Part shown: piece by piece, positions 41,245-50,172 of the stretch
How the letters are laid out: each line of letters opens with the position of its first letter
Numbering within the stretch: the first letter of the stretch is position 1
Source: DASPJR01 sp035628505
Lineage (GTDB): Bacteria; Planctomycetota; SZUA-567; H5-PLA8
DNA: 64,000 nt
Direction: 5' to 3'
NCBI GenBank assembly: GCA_035628505.1
Contig: DASPJR010000104.1
Span: 1-64,000 of the forward strand
Position numbers and translations under genes: made by a program
The notes under the pieces: generated by a model
Seen by the model: the letters and a program-made list of their open reading frames with translations, nothing else
What the model was told of the DNA's origin: nothing
Database searches by the model: none

Positions 41245-43701
41245 ATGAACGTACTGCGTTGGGTTGCCGGGGTCGTTGTACTGGTAGCGGCTCCTCTATA
41301 TGGAGGCGAGGAGCGGGTGCAGGTCAGTGGGCGCTACCCGCACCTGGTCATGTTCAACAAACAGGGCGAGTGCGGCACCGGCGCGGTGGTTGAATGGGCC
41401 GGTAAGCTCTGGGCAATCACCTACGCGCCGCACAAACCGGAAGGCTCGGACGATAAGCTCTACGAGATCGACGCCGACCTCAATCAGGTGATCCGCAAAG
41501 AAAGCGTCGGCGGTACGCCCGCGGCGCGCATGATCCACAAGGAATCCAACCAGCTTCTGATCGGGCCGTACCTCATCGACGATCAGCGGAAAGTCCGCGT
41601 GATTCCGCCGTCAAAAATGTTTGGCCGCATCTCGGCCGTGACGCGGCACCTGACCGATCCGGCGAACAAAGTTTATTACTTCGACATGGAAGGCCTCATC
41701 TACGAAGCCGACGTTAAGACGCTTGAAGTGAAACTGCTCTACAAGCGCGCGATTCCCGGCTGGCACGGCAAAGGCGCGTACACCGCACAGGGACACCTTG
41801 TCATCGCGAACAACGGAGAACACGAAGCGGCCAGCGTAAACAAGTTCAAACCGTTCGACTACCAGGTTCAGTTCGAAATGGGCGGTGAGAATGCCGGAGG
41901 CCTCGGTGACTGGGACGGCAAGACATGGAAGCTCGAAGAGCGCCGGCAGTTTACTGAAGTGACCGGTCCGGGCGGAATCTACGGCACACCCTCGCCCGAA
42001 GCGCCGCTCTGGTCTGTCGGATGGGACAAGCGCTCGCTGCTGCTGAAAGTCCTCGACGGATCCTGGCAAACGTACCGCGTGCCCAAGGCCGATTACTCGT
42101 ATGATGGCACGCACGGCTGGCACACCGAGTGGCCGCGCATCCGCGAAGTGGTTCCTGAAAAAGACGGCAAAGCCGCGAAGCTGCTGATGAACATGCACGG
42201 CGGCTGGTTCGACTTCCCAAAGACGTTCAGCGCGAAAGACGCCTCGGGCCTGAAGCCGGTTGCGTCGTACCTGAAAATCACGGGCGACTTCGCGCCTTGG
42301 AAAGACAGCATCGTCTTCGCCTGCGACGATGTCGCGGCGTCGGGCTTTTCATCGAGCGGCTTCGATCCGCTCAACTCGCTGAACGGACAGTCGCAGTCGA
42401 ACCTGTGGTTCTCGACGTGGGACAACCTGGCGCAGTGTGGACGCCCGGCCGGCTACGGTGGACCGTGGATGGGCGACAGCGTGAAAGCGAACGCGCCTTC
42501 GATTCCATATCTTTTCGCAGGCTACACGCAGCGCGTGCTGCATCTCTCGCACGAAACGGACGCGGATGTTGCATTCACGATCGAAATTGACGCCGATGGC
42601 AAGGGTGCGTGGAAGGAACTCCAGAAGATCAGCGTGCCTGCGAAGGGTTACACCTTCCACATCTTTCCTGCCGACACGGCAGGCCAATGGGTTCGTCTCA
42701 AGACAGACCGTGACGCCGCGAACGTGAATGCGTACTTCCACTATGGGCCCGGCGGCGGAACGGCTGAAGACCGTTCGAAATTTGCGGCGCTGAGTGATGT
42801 CAGTGACGCTGCCCCGTGGATCAGCGCCGTCATGCGCGCCGAAGGGGAAGGCAAATGCAATCTCGCAGTGCTCGCCAATGCCGTGGATAACTCTGGCAAC
42901 GCCAGCCCCGCCAGGTTCGTCCAGGTGGACGGCGAGATGAAAGCCGCGCCGATCGAAGCGGAGAGTAAGTCCGCCAAATTCCTGCAGGAAAAAGTCGTTG
43001 TGAAGAAACAGCAGTCAATCACGAGCGACGCTGCGTCCATCATCGTGGTCGAAGACAAAGTGCGCTACCGACTGCCGAAGTCAAGCGATGCCTACGACAA
43101 GGAATTCGCTACGGGCTGGCCACGCACCGTCCGGGAGGTCGTCACAGAACGCTCGCTGATGAATGCCGGCGGCAGCTTTTATGTCCTCCCACGCACGAAT
43201 TCGGGCGGCGTGGCGCACATCAAGCCAGTCTGCACGCACAACAAGCGCATCGTCGATTTCTGCTCCTGGCGCGGCCTGATGGTGATGAGCGGGACGCGAG
43301 CTGACGCGAAGGCGGACGGCCACTATTTCAGCTTCGGCGGCGACATGCCGGGGGGCCTCTGGTATGGCGACATTGATGATCTCTGGAAGATGGGCAAGCC
43401 GAAAGGACAGGGCGGGCCGTGGCTGGAAACGAACGTGAAAGCCAACCAGCCCAGCGATGCGTACCTGATGACCGGCTACGAAAAAAAAAGCGTGAAGCTC
43501 AGCCACAATTCAACGCTCTTGGTGAAGATGACGCTCGAAGTTGATTTCCTCGCGACCGGCGAATGGAAGGTGTATCAGACGATTGAAGTGCCAGCGGGCC
43601 AGACGCTGACTCATGAATTCCCCGCAGGTTACTCCGCGCACTGGATCCGCGTGCGCGCCAACAGGGATTGCCGAGCGACCGCGGCATTCACCTATGAATA
43701 A
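41245..43701 (+). CDS. Secreted beta-propeller-like protein with duplicated C-terminal module
   Basis: No named family is recognised. The ATG at 41245 has GGAGG eight bases upstream and opens a signal peptide (WVAGVVVLVAAPLYGGEE); total about 818 residues. Residues 20-400 have repeated short strands with GKLWAIT, GHLVIANNGEHEA and PLWSVGWDKRSLL, which suggest a beta-propeller. A block of about 115 residues (codons in 42400-42750) recurs at the C-terminus (43354-43698): GGPW ... VKANxPS, GYxxxxVxLSH, VPAxxxxxHxFPA and WxRxxxxRD are shared. A glycan-binding or catalytic role is possible but not shown. Confidence 0.85.
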   Translation: MNVLRWVAGVVVLVAAPLYGGEERVQVSGRYPHLVMFNKQGECGTGAVVEWAGKLWAITYAPHKPEGSDDKLYEIDADLNQVIRKESVGGTPAARMIHKESNQLLIGPYLIDDQRKVRVIPPSKMFGRISAVTRHLTDPANKVYYFDMEGLIYEADVKTLEVKLLYKRAIPGWHGKGAYTAQGHLVIANNGEHEAASVNKFKPFDYQVQFEMGGENAGGLGDWDGKTWKLEERRQFTEVTGPGGIYGTPSPEAPLWSVGWDKRSLLLKVLDGSWQTYRVPKADYSYDGTHGWHTEWPRIREVVPEKDGKAAKLLMNMHGGWFDFPKTFSAKDASGLKPVASYLKITGDFAPWKDSIVFACDDVAASGFSSSGFDPLNSLNGQSQSNLWFSTWDNLAQCGRPAGYGGPWMGDSVKANAPSIPYLFAGYTQRVLHLSHETDADVAFTIEIDADGKGAWKELQKISVPAKGYTFHIFPADTAGQWVRLKTDRDAANVNAYFHYGPGGGTAEDRSKFAALSDVSDAAPWISAVMRAEGEGKCNLAVLANAVDNSGNASPARFVQVDGEMKAAPIEAESKSAKFLQEKVVVKKQQSITSDAASIIVVEDKVRYRLPKSSDAYDKEFATGWPRTVREVVTERSLMNAGGSFYVLPRTNSGGVAHIKPVCTHNKRIVDFCSWRGLMVMSGTRADAKADGHYFSFGGDMPGGLWYGDIDDLWKMGKPKGQGGPWLETNVKANQPSDAYLMTGYEKKSVKLSHNSTLLVKMTLEVDFLATGEWKVYQTIEVPAGQTLTHEFPAGYSAHWIRVRANRDCRATAAFTYE

Positions 43702-43712
43702 CGGTAAGGGTT

Positions 43713-43985
43713 GAACCGCCAAGACGCCCAGGCTCCAAGGGGAAGTGGGCAAGTGACGGTGGGCAGGGGAACAGGAAAAAATAGAAGCACGAAATGCGAA
43801 GTTCGAATTCTGAATACCAAATGTTCGAAACAGCTCGGCGCTCACCCGTTTCGAACATTCCATCATTCGAACTTTTGAGCATTGTTTCGGATTTAGAAAT
43901 TCGAATGTCGGATTTAATGTTGGAGAGCAACGATTGCTGAATCGCTCTTTACCGACTCCTTGCCGCCTCGGCGTCTTGGCGGTTC
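43713..43985. repeat. TTCGAA-type foldback element, copy b, right arm inside a CDS
   Basis: The outer arms GAACCGCCAAGACGCC (43713-43728) and GGCGTCTTGGCGGTTC (43970-43985) are perfect inverted copies, and similarity extends to about 24 of 28. Inside lie the TTCGAACATT-type inner arms (about 43837-43862). The right outer arm lies within the first 18 codons of the hydrolase gene. Confidence 0.78.
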
Positions 43986-44800
43986 TAAGCAGTTCGCTTT
44001 TTGCCGGCGAGCGGCCGGAGCTCGGCGAGACGCTGAAGCCGTCGCGTGAAATCGTCTACAAGAAAGTCGGCGACCGCGAGCTGCGCCTGTTTGTATTCGA
44101 GCCCACTGGACACACGAGCAACGATGCGCGCCCGGCGCTGCTGGCGATTCACGGCGGTGGTTGGGCAGGCGGCGCGCCGAACACAGAGTTTTATCTCGCG
44201 AATGCGATGGCTGAGCGCGGCATGATCGGCTTCGCGCTCGAGTACCGCTTGATCAAAGGCAAAGCATCGACCGTATTCGAATGCGTCAAAGACGGCCGCA
44301 GCGCCGTGCGCTACTTGCGCTCTCACGCCAAAGAACTCGGAATCGATCCGAATCGAATTGTCGTCGCTGGCGGTTCGGCTGGAGGTCATGTCGCCGCATC
44401 GACTGCGCTGCTCGACGAGATCAACGAAAGCAGCGACGATCTTGCGATCGACCCGCATCCAAACGTGCTGATTTTGCGCTACGCCGTGCTGGACACGTCG
44501 AAGGAAGGATATGGATCAGGAACGATCGGCGCGCGCTGGAAGGAGCTTTCGCCGCTGCATCACGTCCGCAAAAACATGCCGCCGGCACTGCTCTTTCACG
44601 GCACGGCCGACACTGTGACGCCCTATAAGAACGCGACAGATTTTCGCGATGCGATGATCGCCGCCGGAAACAAATGCGAGCTAATCACTGCTGAAGGCGC
44701 CACTCACGGCCATGTGCGGCTCGATCCCAAACGTGCCGCGCAGGCAGTGGTGGATACGGTGAAGTTCTTGAATGGGCTGGGATACAAGCTGAAGGGGTGA
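43934..44800 (+). CDS. Secreted alpha/beta hydrolase (esterase/lipase-like)
   Basis: The 288-residue protein has the oxyanion motif LAIHGGGWAGG, the nucleophile elbow VAGGSAGGHVA (Ser), an Asp in FHGTADTVTP and a C-terminal His in EGATHGHVRL: a complete alpha/beta-hydrolase triad of the BD-FAE or hormone-sensitive-lipase type. The only in-frame start giving a signal peptide is a TTG at 43934, preceded by GGAGAG. The signal peptide (CRLGVLAVLSSSLFAGE) is coded partly by the right arm of the foldback element at 43713-43985. The role is likely an exported carboxylesterase acting on an acyl sugar or similar substrate. Confidence 0.88.
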   Translation: MLNRSLPTPCRLGVLAVLSSSLFAGERPELGETLKPSREIVYKKVGDRELRLFVFEPTGHTSNDARPALLAIHGGGWAGGAPNTEFYLANAMAERGMIGFALEYRLIKGKASTVFECVKDGRSAVRYLRSHAKELGIDPNRIVVAGGSAGGHVAASTALLDEINESSDDLAIDPHPNVLILRYAVLDTSKEGYGSGTIGARWKELSPLHHVRKNMPPALLFHGTADTVTPYKNATDFRDAMIAAGNKCELITAEGATHGHVRLDPKRAAQAVVDTVKFLNGLGYKLKG

Positions 44801-44839
44801 ATAACCGCTCCACAGAAGAGACATCGAGAGTAGTAAGGA

Positions 44840-44983
44840 CCTCGAAGTTCCAAATTCCGAAATTTGAAACAAGTTCAAATGACCGAAAGACAAATGTTCG
44901 AAACGGATGGCATCCACCCGTTTCGAACATTCGTCATTTGAGATTTTGAATTTGTTTCGGATTTCGAAATTCGGATTTCGAGT
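44840..44983. repeat. TTCGAA-type foldback element, copy c
   Basis: The core is AATGTTCGAAACGG (44893-44906) and its perfect complement CCGTTTCGAACATT (44918-44931), 14 bp around an 11-base loop. The flanking arms (TCCGAAATTTGAAACAAGTTC and TTGAATTTGTTTCGGATTTCG-like) pair imperfectly. It lies between convergent genes and may end both transcripts. Confidence 0.82.
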
Positions 44984-46219
44984 TTACTTCGCTTTCACGT
45001 CGTAACACAGCAGCACGTCCTGGTCGCGAATGTAAAGTTTTCCGCCGGCGATGACCGGATGCGCCCAGCTGTGGGCTTTGCTGCGATCGGGCGGATCGAA
45101 GCGGCCTTTCTCTTTGTACGCTGCCGGCGTGGCTTCGACGAGGGCGATGCTGCCGGGGCCGCTTTCGCCGCGCATGTACAGGTGGCCGTCGGCGTAGGCG
45201 ATGGCGCCCTTGCCGACACCTTTATCGCTCCAGGCAACGTTGCCCGTCTTCAGTTCCATGCACGTCCAGCCGCCGGAGTCGTTGAAGCCGTAAACGTGAT
45301 CGCCGACTCGGATGACGCCGCCATGATGATTCTTCATCGACTTGTTCGCGTAAATCTGGTTTGTGCTGAACGCGCCGTTCTCAGCTTTCACTGCGAATGC
45401 ATTGCAGCCGACGCCATAGCCGCTCGTGACGTAGACGAGGCCTTCGTGATAAATTGGCGTGCTGATCACGGCGGTCGCACCAGCGCGGTCAGCGCGCCAG
45501 AGCAGCTTTCCATCCTTCGCACCGATGCCCGCCACACTCTGGCCGGTCAGCTGCAGGTACTGCGGCACGCCGCCGATTTCGGCCGGCACAACCGAGGAAT
45601 ACGCCGCTGCATCCTTATAATCAGCCGTGCGCCAGACCAGTTCGCCGGTGGTCTTCTTCAGTGCAAGCACCGTGCCCTTCGGTCCGCCTGGCGTGAGAAT
45701 AACGAGTTCGCCGTCAATCAGCGGCGATTCGCTATAACCCCAGCCCGACATCATTTTGCCGCCAAAGTCTTTTTCCATGTGCTTGCGCCAGACTTCGGCG
45801 CCGGTTTTTCCGTGGACACAGACGATTTCGCCGTACTGGCTCATGCCGATGACCACATCGCCCGAAATCGCCGGCGTGCAGCGCGTGCCTGGATAACCGC
45901 CGCCGCCACCCACGCCGCCAACCTTCGCCGTCCACAGCACTTTACCGCTGAGATCGAGTGCGATGATGCAGCTGTTGCCCTGCACGTCGCCCATCGTGAA
46001 GACTTTGCCGCCCGAAACAGAGACGCTCGAAAAGCCCGCGCCAACTCCCGTTGCGCGCCACGCCAGCGGCGGCCCCGCAGCCGGCCACTGTTTGAGCAAG
46101 CCTGTTTCGGTCGAGAGTCCGTCGCGCTTGGGGCCGCGCCACTGCGGCCAGTCGCCTTCTCCACCAAACGCGGAGATGTTAATCAGAACCAGGAGAAGAA
46201 GTGTGCGAAGCGCGGCCAT
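44984..46219 (-). CDS. Secreted PQQ-like beta-propeller protein
   Basis: The ATG at 46219 follows GGAGAAC and opens a signal peptide (ALRTLLLLVLINISAFGGE); about 411 residues. The sequence WPQWRGPKRDGLS at the N-terminus and repeated blades such as GKVLWTAKV, GAEVWRKHM, GELVWRTADY and GKLLWRADRAG are typical of PQQ-like propeller proteins common in PVC bacteria. The family is related to BamB and quinoprotein dehydrogenases, but catalytic PQQ-binding residues are not evident, so a binding or scaffolding role is more likely. The longer frame from 46318 adds residues without a ribosome binding site. Confidence 0.9.
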   Translation of the reverse strand: MAALRTLLLLVLINISAFGGEGDWPQWRGPKRDGLSTETGLLKQWPAAGPPLAWRATGVGAGFSSVSVSGGKVFTMGDVQGNSCIIALDLSGKVLWTAKVGGVGGGGGYPGTRCTPAISGDVVIGMSQYGEIVCVHGKTGAEVWRKHMEKDFGGKMMSGWGYSESPLIDGELVILTPGGPKGTVLALKKTTGELVWRTADYKDAAAYSSVVPAEIGGVPQYLQLTGQSVAGIGAKDGKLLWRADRAGATAVISTPIYHEGLVYVTSGYGVGCNAFAVKAENGAFSTNQIYANKSMKNHHGGVIRVGDHVYGFNDSGGWTCMELKTGNVAWSDKGVGKGAIAYADGHLYMRGESGPGSIALVEATPAAYKEKGRFDPPDRSKAHSWAHPVIAGGKLYIRDQDVLLCYDVKAK

Positions 46220-46473
46220 GCAATGTTCTCCGAAAGGGTGAGCGCTAAAGGCGCTCTGAGGCATTTTCGCCAGACGCAGGTTTCTGACAAGCACGTTCAA
46301 CGCGGCAAGATGTGTCATCAGGTGTGGTCCTCTGATAATACAAGACTCACCTTGTGAGGGATTTACTGCGCCCGGAGTTAAAAATCAGGATGACCCTGCC
46401 CGGTCTTGCCCCTGCGGCGGAGAGGGTGTAAACTCCTGACGCTCTTGAAATTGCATTTATGTGGGAACAGGCC

Positions 46474-47334
46474 ATGCGGCTTCGACTTTTATCTTTGTCT
46501 CTGCTCGCGCTGGCGTGCGTGTTTTTTACGCCGGGCTGCGAGGAAGCGCGCGGTCTGGACCCGCGCGAGCGCGCCGCCATGACCGTTGTGTTCGAAGAAG
46601 CGCGTGCGCTTGACGAGCAGGGCCGCTACCACGAAGCGCTCGTGCGCTATGAAACAGTGCTCGCGCGGCACCCGCAGTTCATGTCCACTCGTCTGAACGC
46701 GGCGATGGCGGCGTACGATGCGGGCGCGTACGAAAAAGCGCGCGGCCATTTCGAAGTGCTCCACAAGTACGGGCCGGGCGACTGGTTCGTAATTCGTAAA
46801 CTTATCCAGTGCTGCGAGCGCCTCAACGACAAGGAAGGCGTCGAAAGCTACCGCGCGAAATTAGAAAAGCTGCGCCAGCAGGCGGCTGGCAGCGTGGTGC
46901 TCAAGCGCTATGAAGGTCTCACTCGTGATTACATCCCGGTTGGATCGATGCATCTGATCGGCTATGAATTCTTCGAGCCCAAAAAACACGGGCGGCTCTG
47001 GTTTTTCCGGCTCGAAGACAAGAACAAAGCGCCCGTGACTGCATTCCTGCTCGAAGCCACGCCCTTTCACGACAACAGCGGCAGACGTTTGTTCAGCCTG
47101 ACCGAAGCGACCAACGGGTGGATGCGCATCTGGCACGTCGGCGTTGAAGGCCGCGAGTACGCGTGGACGCGCGATGTTGTGCTCAGCTGTCTGCAGGGCA
47201 AGCGCCAGCCGCTGGTGGTCAAGCCGCTGCCCGCCGATTACGAAGTGCTCGCTGCGCCGGACTCAGCTCGGATCCCAAGTGAAGGAAAAGAACCACCGTC
47301 AGAGAAAGCGCCGATAGACGCAGAGAAAAAGTAA
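46474..47334 (+). CDS. TPR-containing lipoprotein or exported protein
   Basis: About 286 residues from the ATG at 46474 (GGGA upstream; an ATG at 46459 is also in frame). A signal peptide ends at a Cys-containing box (CVFFTPGC), so lipidation is likely. Two TPR-like units (GRYHEALVRYETVLARHP and GAYEKARGHFEVLHKYGP) are followed by a domain of about 130 residues containing GYEFFEPKKHGRLWFFRLED. The same layout (TPR then this type of domain) occurs in the next gene at 47445, so the pair probably arose by duplication. The last codons are charged and run into a foldback element. Confidence 0.82.
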   Translation: MRLRLLSLSLLALACVFFTPGCEEARGLDPRERAAMTVVFEEARALDEQGRYHEALVRYETVLARHPQFMSTRLNAAMAAYDAGAYEKARGHFEVLHKYGPGDWFVIRKLIQCCERLNDKEGVESYRAKLEKLRQQAAGSVVLKRYEGLTRDYIPVGSMHLIGYEFFEPKKHGRLWFFRLEDKNKAPVTAFLLEATPFHDNSGRRLFSLTEATNGWMRIWHVGVEGREYAWTRDVVLSCLQGKRQPLVVKPLPADYEVLAAPDSARIPSEGKEPPSEKAPIDAEKK

Positions 47335-47500
47335 ATACAGAATCCGAATTTCGAAACTCGAAACAAATTCAGATGTTCAAAAGAATTAAGGATTAAAACG
47401 TCGCGCGCAATTGTTTCGAACTTTCCAACCTTGGAGCTTTAAATTTGTTTCGGATTTCGTGCTTCGGATTAAGAATCTGCGCGCTCTGCGTGCTCGCCTC
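47291..47500. repeat. TTCGAA-type foldback element, copy d, reaching into both neighbouring genes
   Basis: Arms of the kind GAATCCGAATTTCGAAACTCG (about 47341) and TTTGTTTCGGATTTCGTGC (about 47444) pair imperfectly. Outer sequences CGCAGAGAA (3' end of the upstream gene) and CGCTCTGCG (5' end of the downstream gene) extend the similarity. Confidence 0.6.
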
Positions 47501-49118
47501 TGCCTGCGCGTACGGCGGCGATGCCGCGCCGGCGACCCCTGATCCCGTCGCGATTGCCGTTAAGAAAGCGCGTGAATTCTTCAAAGAACGCAAGTTCATC
47601 GAAGCGCTCGATCAGTTCGCGCTCGCTTTGACGCTCAAGCCGGAGGACCGCGACACGGCTTTCATGGCGGGCGTCGCTGCGTACTGGTCGCGGCAGCCCG
47701 CGCGCGCAATGGAGTTCTGGAACGAACTGCTGGATACGGCGCCGCGGAACAGCCGCGAAGAGTGGAAGCTTGAAACGCACCGGATCATGGCGCTGTACCA
47801 GCTCAATCAGCACGATGCCGCCGAAGCAGTTGCCGAACGCATTTACGATCTGCACAAGCGGTTCATGGTGCAGCGCGCGAGCGGCACTGCGGGCGCTGAC
47901 GACAGTGTGTTCAGCGACGGCTTTGTACGCGAGCACATCTTTCTCACCGAACGCGTCACGGAGCAGGACAGAAATGGCGCAGGCGTAAAAGACATGCAGC
48001 GCGTGCTGCGCGTGGGCTGCTGGGAGGTCTTCGACGACCGCAAAGAAGCGCAGAATATTTTTGCGTTCCCGGTCACCGTTCACAGTGCCAAAGACGACCC
48101 GCTGATCAAGCGGCTGGTTGTCGCCGTGAGCGTGTTGCCGGGCGGCGAAGCGGGCTATGTGCTGACGGAAGAAGGCGGAGAGGATCGCACCGTCTACAAG
48201 CGCTGGCTGCAGCGCCCGCCTTACGCGGAAGTGCGCACGCTCGTCCTGCAGGCCTTGAAAGGTAAAGCTGTACCACTGGCCCAAACGAAGAAGGCGCCCG
48301 CGCCGGCCGCTGCGGAATCGAAGACTCCAGTTGCATCTGGAAAGGTCTCTGCGCCTCAGTCGGAAGCACCATCAGATGTGCGGCAGGCGGAAGCTCCGCC
48401 AGCTGCGCCGCAGCCGGAAGCGCCGAAGGAGCGCCTGTTCACGCAGGCCGAGCTCGGTTCGGCTGCCAAAGTAATGGCGCTGGGTCTTGAAACGCAAGCG
48501 GCGCAGATCCTCACGCTTGCCGGACGCTTGCGCGAAGTCGATCTGGACATCACGAAGCTGACGCGGCTTTCGCTGAGCGATCCGCAATTGGCCGAGCGAT
48601 ACCTCGAAGAAATGAAGGCAAAGTCTCCCTACGCGCAGGAAGACGCGGCGGAGCTGGTGGACTTTATCGCGAAAGCAAAGAGTGAACATCTTGCGGCGGC
48701 GATGGAAAAGCTGCCGAAAATCGGCGCGCGCACGCCGTATCTCGACTACGTCCTGCTCACCGCGCTGAACACGCGCGGCAAGGACATGTACGCGTCGCTT
48801 CTTAAGGAATGTCAGAGCAGCGGCGACTTCATGGTGCGGCATACTGCATCGCTGATGCTGAGCCGCAGCGGCGACAAAAAAGCGATCGGCCATCTGGTCA
48901 GGGAGCTCACCGCGGCCGATGAGCTGGCCAGCAATATCGTTCAGGACTCTCTGGTCGAGCTGGTCGGGAACGACATCGCCGAACCGCCGCCAGGCAGCGG
49001 GCCGGCTCTGAAAAAGTGGAAGAGCGATGTTGCGCAGTGGTGGAATCAGAATGAACGCAAACTGGCGTTTAACGAGCAGCGGCGCGAGAGCGATCCGTAT
49101 TGGAAGACACAGAAATAG
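47445..49118 (+). CDS. TPR/HEAT-type exported protein, relative of the preceding gene
   Basis: The 557-residue frame starts at a TTG (47445) that lies inside the foldback element; no closer ATG is in frame, and a GTG at 47490 would remove most of the signal sequence. The N-terminus (LRICALCVLASACAYGGD) acts as a signal peptide. A TPR-like stretch (residues about 35-150) and a second domain (FDDRKEAQNIFAFPVTVHSAKDDP ...) echo the upstream gene. A Pro/Ala-rich linker follows, then helical repeats (about 360-540, HEAT-like). No catalytic motif is seen. The two genes may make interacting envelope proteins. Confidence 0.8.
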   Translation: MFRISCFGLRICALCVLASACAYGGDAAPATPDPVAIAVKKAREFFKERKFIEALDQFALALTLKPEDRDTAFMAGVAAYWSRQPARAMEFWNELLDTAPRNSREEWKLETHRIMALYQLNQHDAAEAVAERIYDLHKRFMVQRASGTAGADDSVFSDGFVREHIFLTERVTEQDRNGAGVKDMQRVLRVGCWEVFDDRKEAQNIFAFPVTVHSAKDDPLIKRLVVAVSVLPGGEAGYVLTEEGGEDRTVYKRWLQRPPYAEVRTLVLQALKGKAVPLAQTKKAPAPAAAESKTPVASGKVSAPQSEAPSDVRQAEAPPAAPQPEAPKERLFTQAELGSAAKVMALGLETQAAQILTLAGRLREVDLDITKLTRLSLSDPQLAERYLEEMKAKSPYAQEDAAELVDFIAKAKSEHLAAAMEKLPKIGARTPYLDYVLLTALNTRGKDMYASLLKECQSSGDFMVRHTASLMLSRSGDKKAIGHLVRELTAADELASNIVQDSLVELVGNDIAEPPPGSGPALKKWKSDVAQWWNQNERKLAFNEQRRESDPYWKTQK

Positions 49119-49137
49119 GCGGCCATGTTCTGGCCGC
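49119..49137 (+). terminator. Hairpin after the TPR/HEAT gene
   Basis: GCGGCCA-TGTTC-TGGCCGC is a perfect 7-bp stem starting one base after the stop codon. A T-tract (GTTTTTT) follows only 12 bases later, so termination here is plausible but not textbook. Confidence 0.45.
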
Positions 49138-49254
49138 TGACGAGAAGGCGTTTTTTACAATTTGCATTATCAATTTGTGTTTCATTGCGTATGACTCAAG
49201 GGCTGGCGGCAAAAATTTTCTGATCGTGCGGCCTTGAACACTGAGGATTTACGA

Positions 49255-50145
49255 ATGGCCGGACCCGTTTTTGAGACGAATCTTCCCGGACTGAAGCTGC
49301 TCGCGCGCGGCAAAGTGCGCGACGTTTACGATCTTGGCGATAAGCTGCTGATCGTCAGCACCGACCGGCTCAGCGCGTTTGACTGCGTGCTGCCGACGCC
49401 GATTCCAGACAAGGGCCGCGTGTTGAACGGGCTTTCGCGCTTCTGGTTCAATTTCCTCGCCGAAAATCCGCGCAATCATCTGATCACCACCGATGTCGCA
49501 CAGATGGGCAGCGGACTGGAAAAGCACCGCGATATTCTTGAAGGCCGCTCGATGCTGGCCGTGAAAGCTGAAGTATTCCCCGTCGAATGCGTTGTGCGCG
49601 GCTACCTGATGGGCTCGGGCTGGAAAGAGTACCAGGAAAAAGGCAGCGTCTGCGGCATTCAGCTCCCGCGTGGCCTGAAGAATGGATCGAAGCTCGAGCA
49701 GCCCATCTTTACTCCCGCGACGAAGGCGAAGACCGGCCACGACGAAAACATTTCGTTTGAGCGCGCTGCCGAAATTATCGGCCAGTCGAACGCCGATAAA
49801 TTGAAAGAACTGTCGATCAGCATCTACACGCGCGCCGCCGAACACGCGCTGACGCGTAACATCATCATCGCTGACACAAAATTCGAATTCGGCCTGCACA
49901 ACGGCCAGATCATCCTCGTCGACGAAGTCCTCACGCCGGACAGCTCGCGTTTCTGGCCGCACGAGAAGTGGACACCCGGACAGACGCAGCTGAGCTTCGA
50001 CAAGCAGTTTGTGCGAGACTACCTGGAAGGCATCGGCTGGAACAAGCAACCGCCGGCGCCGCCGCTGCCGGAAACTGTGGTCATGAAAACCCGCGAGAAA
50101 TACGTAGCCGCGTACAAGCAGATCACGGGTAGAGAAGACTTCTAG
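49255..50145 (+). CDS. purC: Phosphoribosylaminoimidazole-succinocarboxamide synthase (SAICAR synthetase)
   Basis: PurC condenses CAIR with aspartate in purine synthesis. The ATG at 49255 has GAGGA eight bases upstream and gives 296 residues. The ATP loop LLARGKVRDVYDLGDKLLIVSTDRLSAFD, the central VVRGYLMGSGWKEY and the catalytic stretch IIADTKFEFG are in place, and LVDEVLTPDSSRFW is the second signature. The length fits the longer PurC form. No other pur gene is adjacent, so this is an isolated locus. Confidence 0.97.
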   Translation: MAGPVFETNLPGLKLLARGKVRDVYDLGDKLLIVSTDRLSAFDCVLPTPIPDKGRVLNGLSRFWFNFLAENPRNHLITTDVAQMGSGLEKHRDILEGRSMLAVKAEVFPVECVVRGYLMGSGWKEYQEKGSVCGIQLPRGLKNGSKLEQPIFTPATKAKTGHDENISFERAAEIIGQSNADKLKELSISIYTRAAEHALTRNIIIADTKFEFGLHNGQIILVDEVLTPDSSRFWPHEKWTPGQTQLSFDKQFVRDYLEGIGWNKQPPAPPLPETVVMKTREKYVAAYKQITGREDF

Positions 50146-50172
50146 GCTCTCTTTATTGACGCCACGTCACTC

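Noticed and set aside
45059..46357. 432-residue open frame antisense to the PQQ propeller gene
   Set aside because: The propeller gene has a signal peptide and repeated blades; the antisense frame is without domain.
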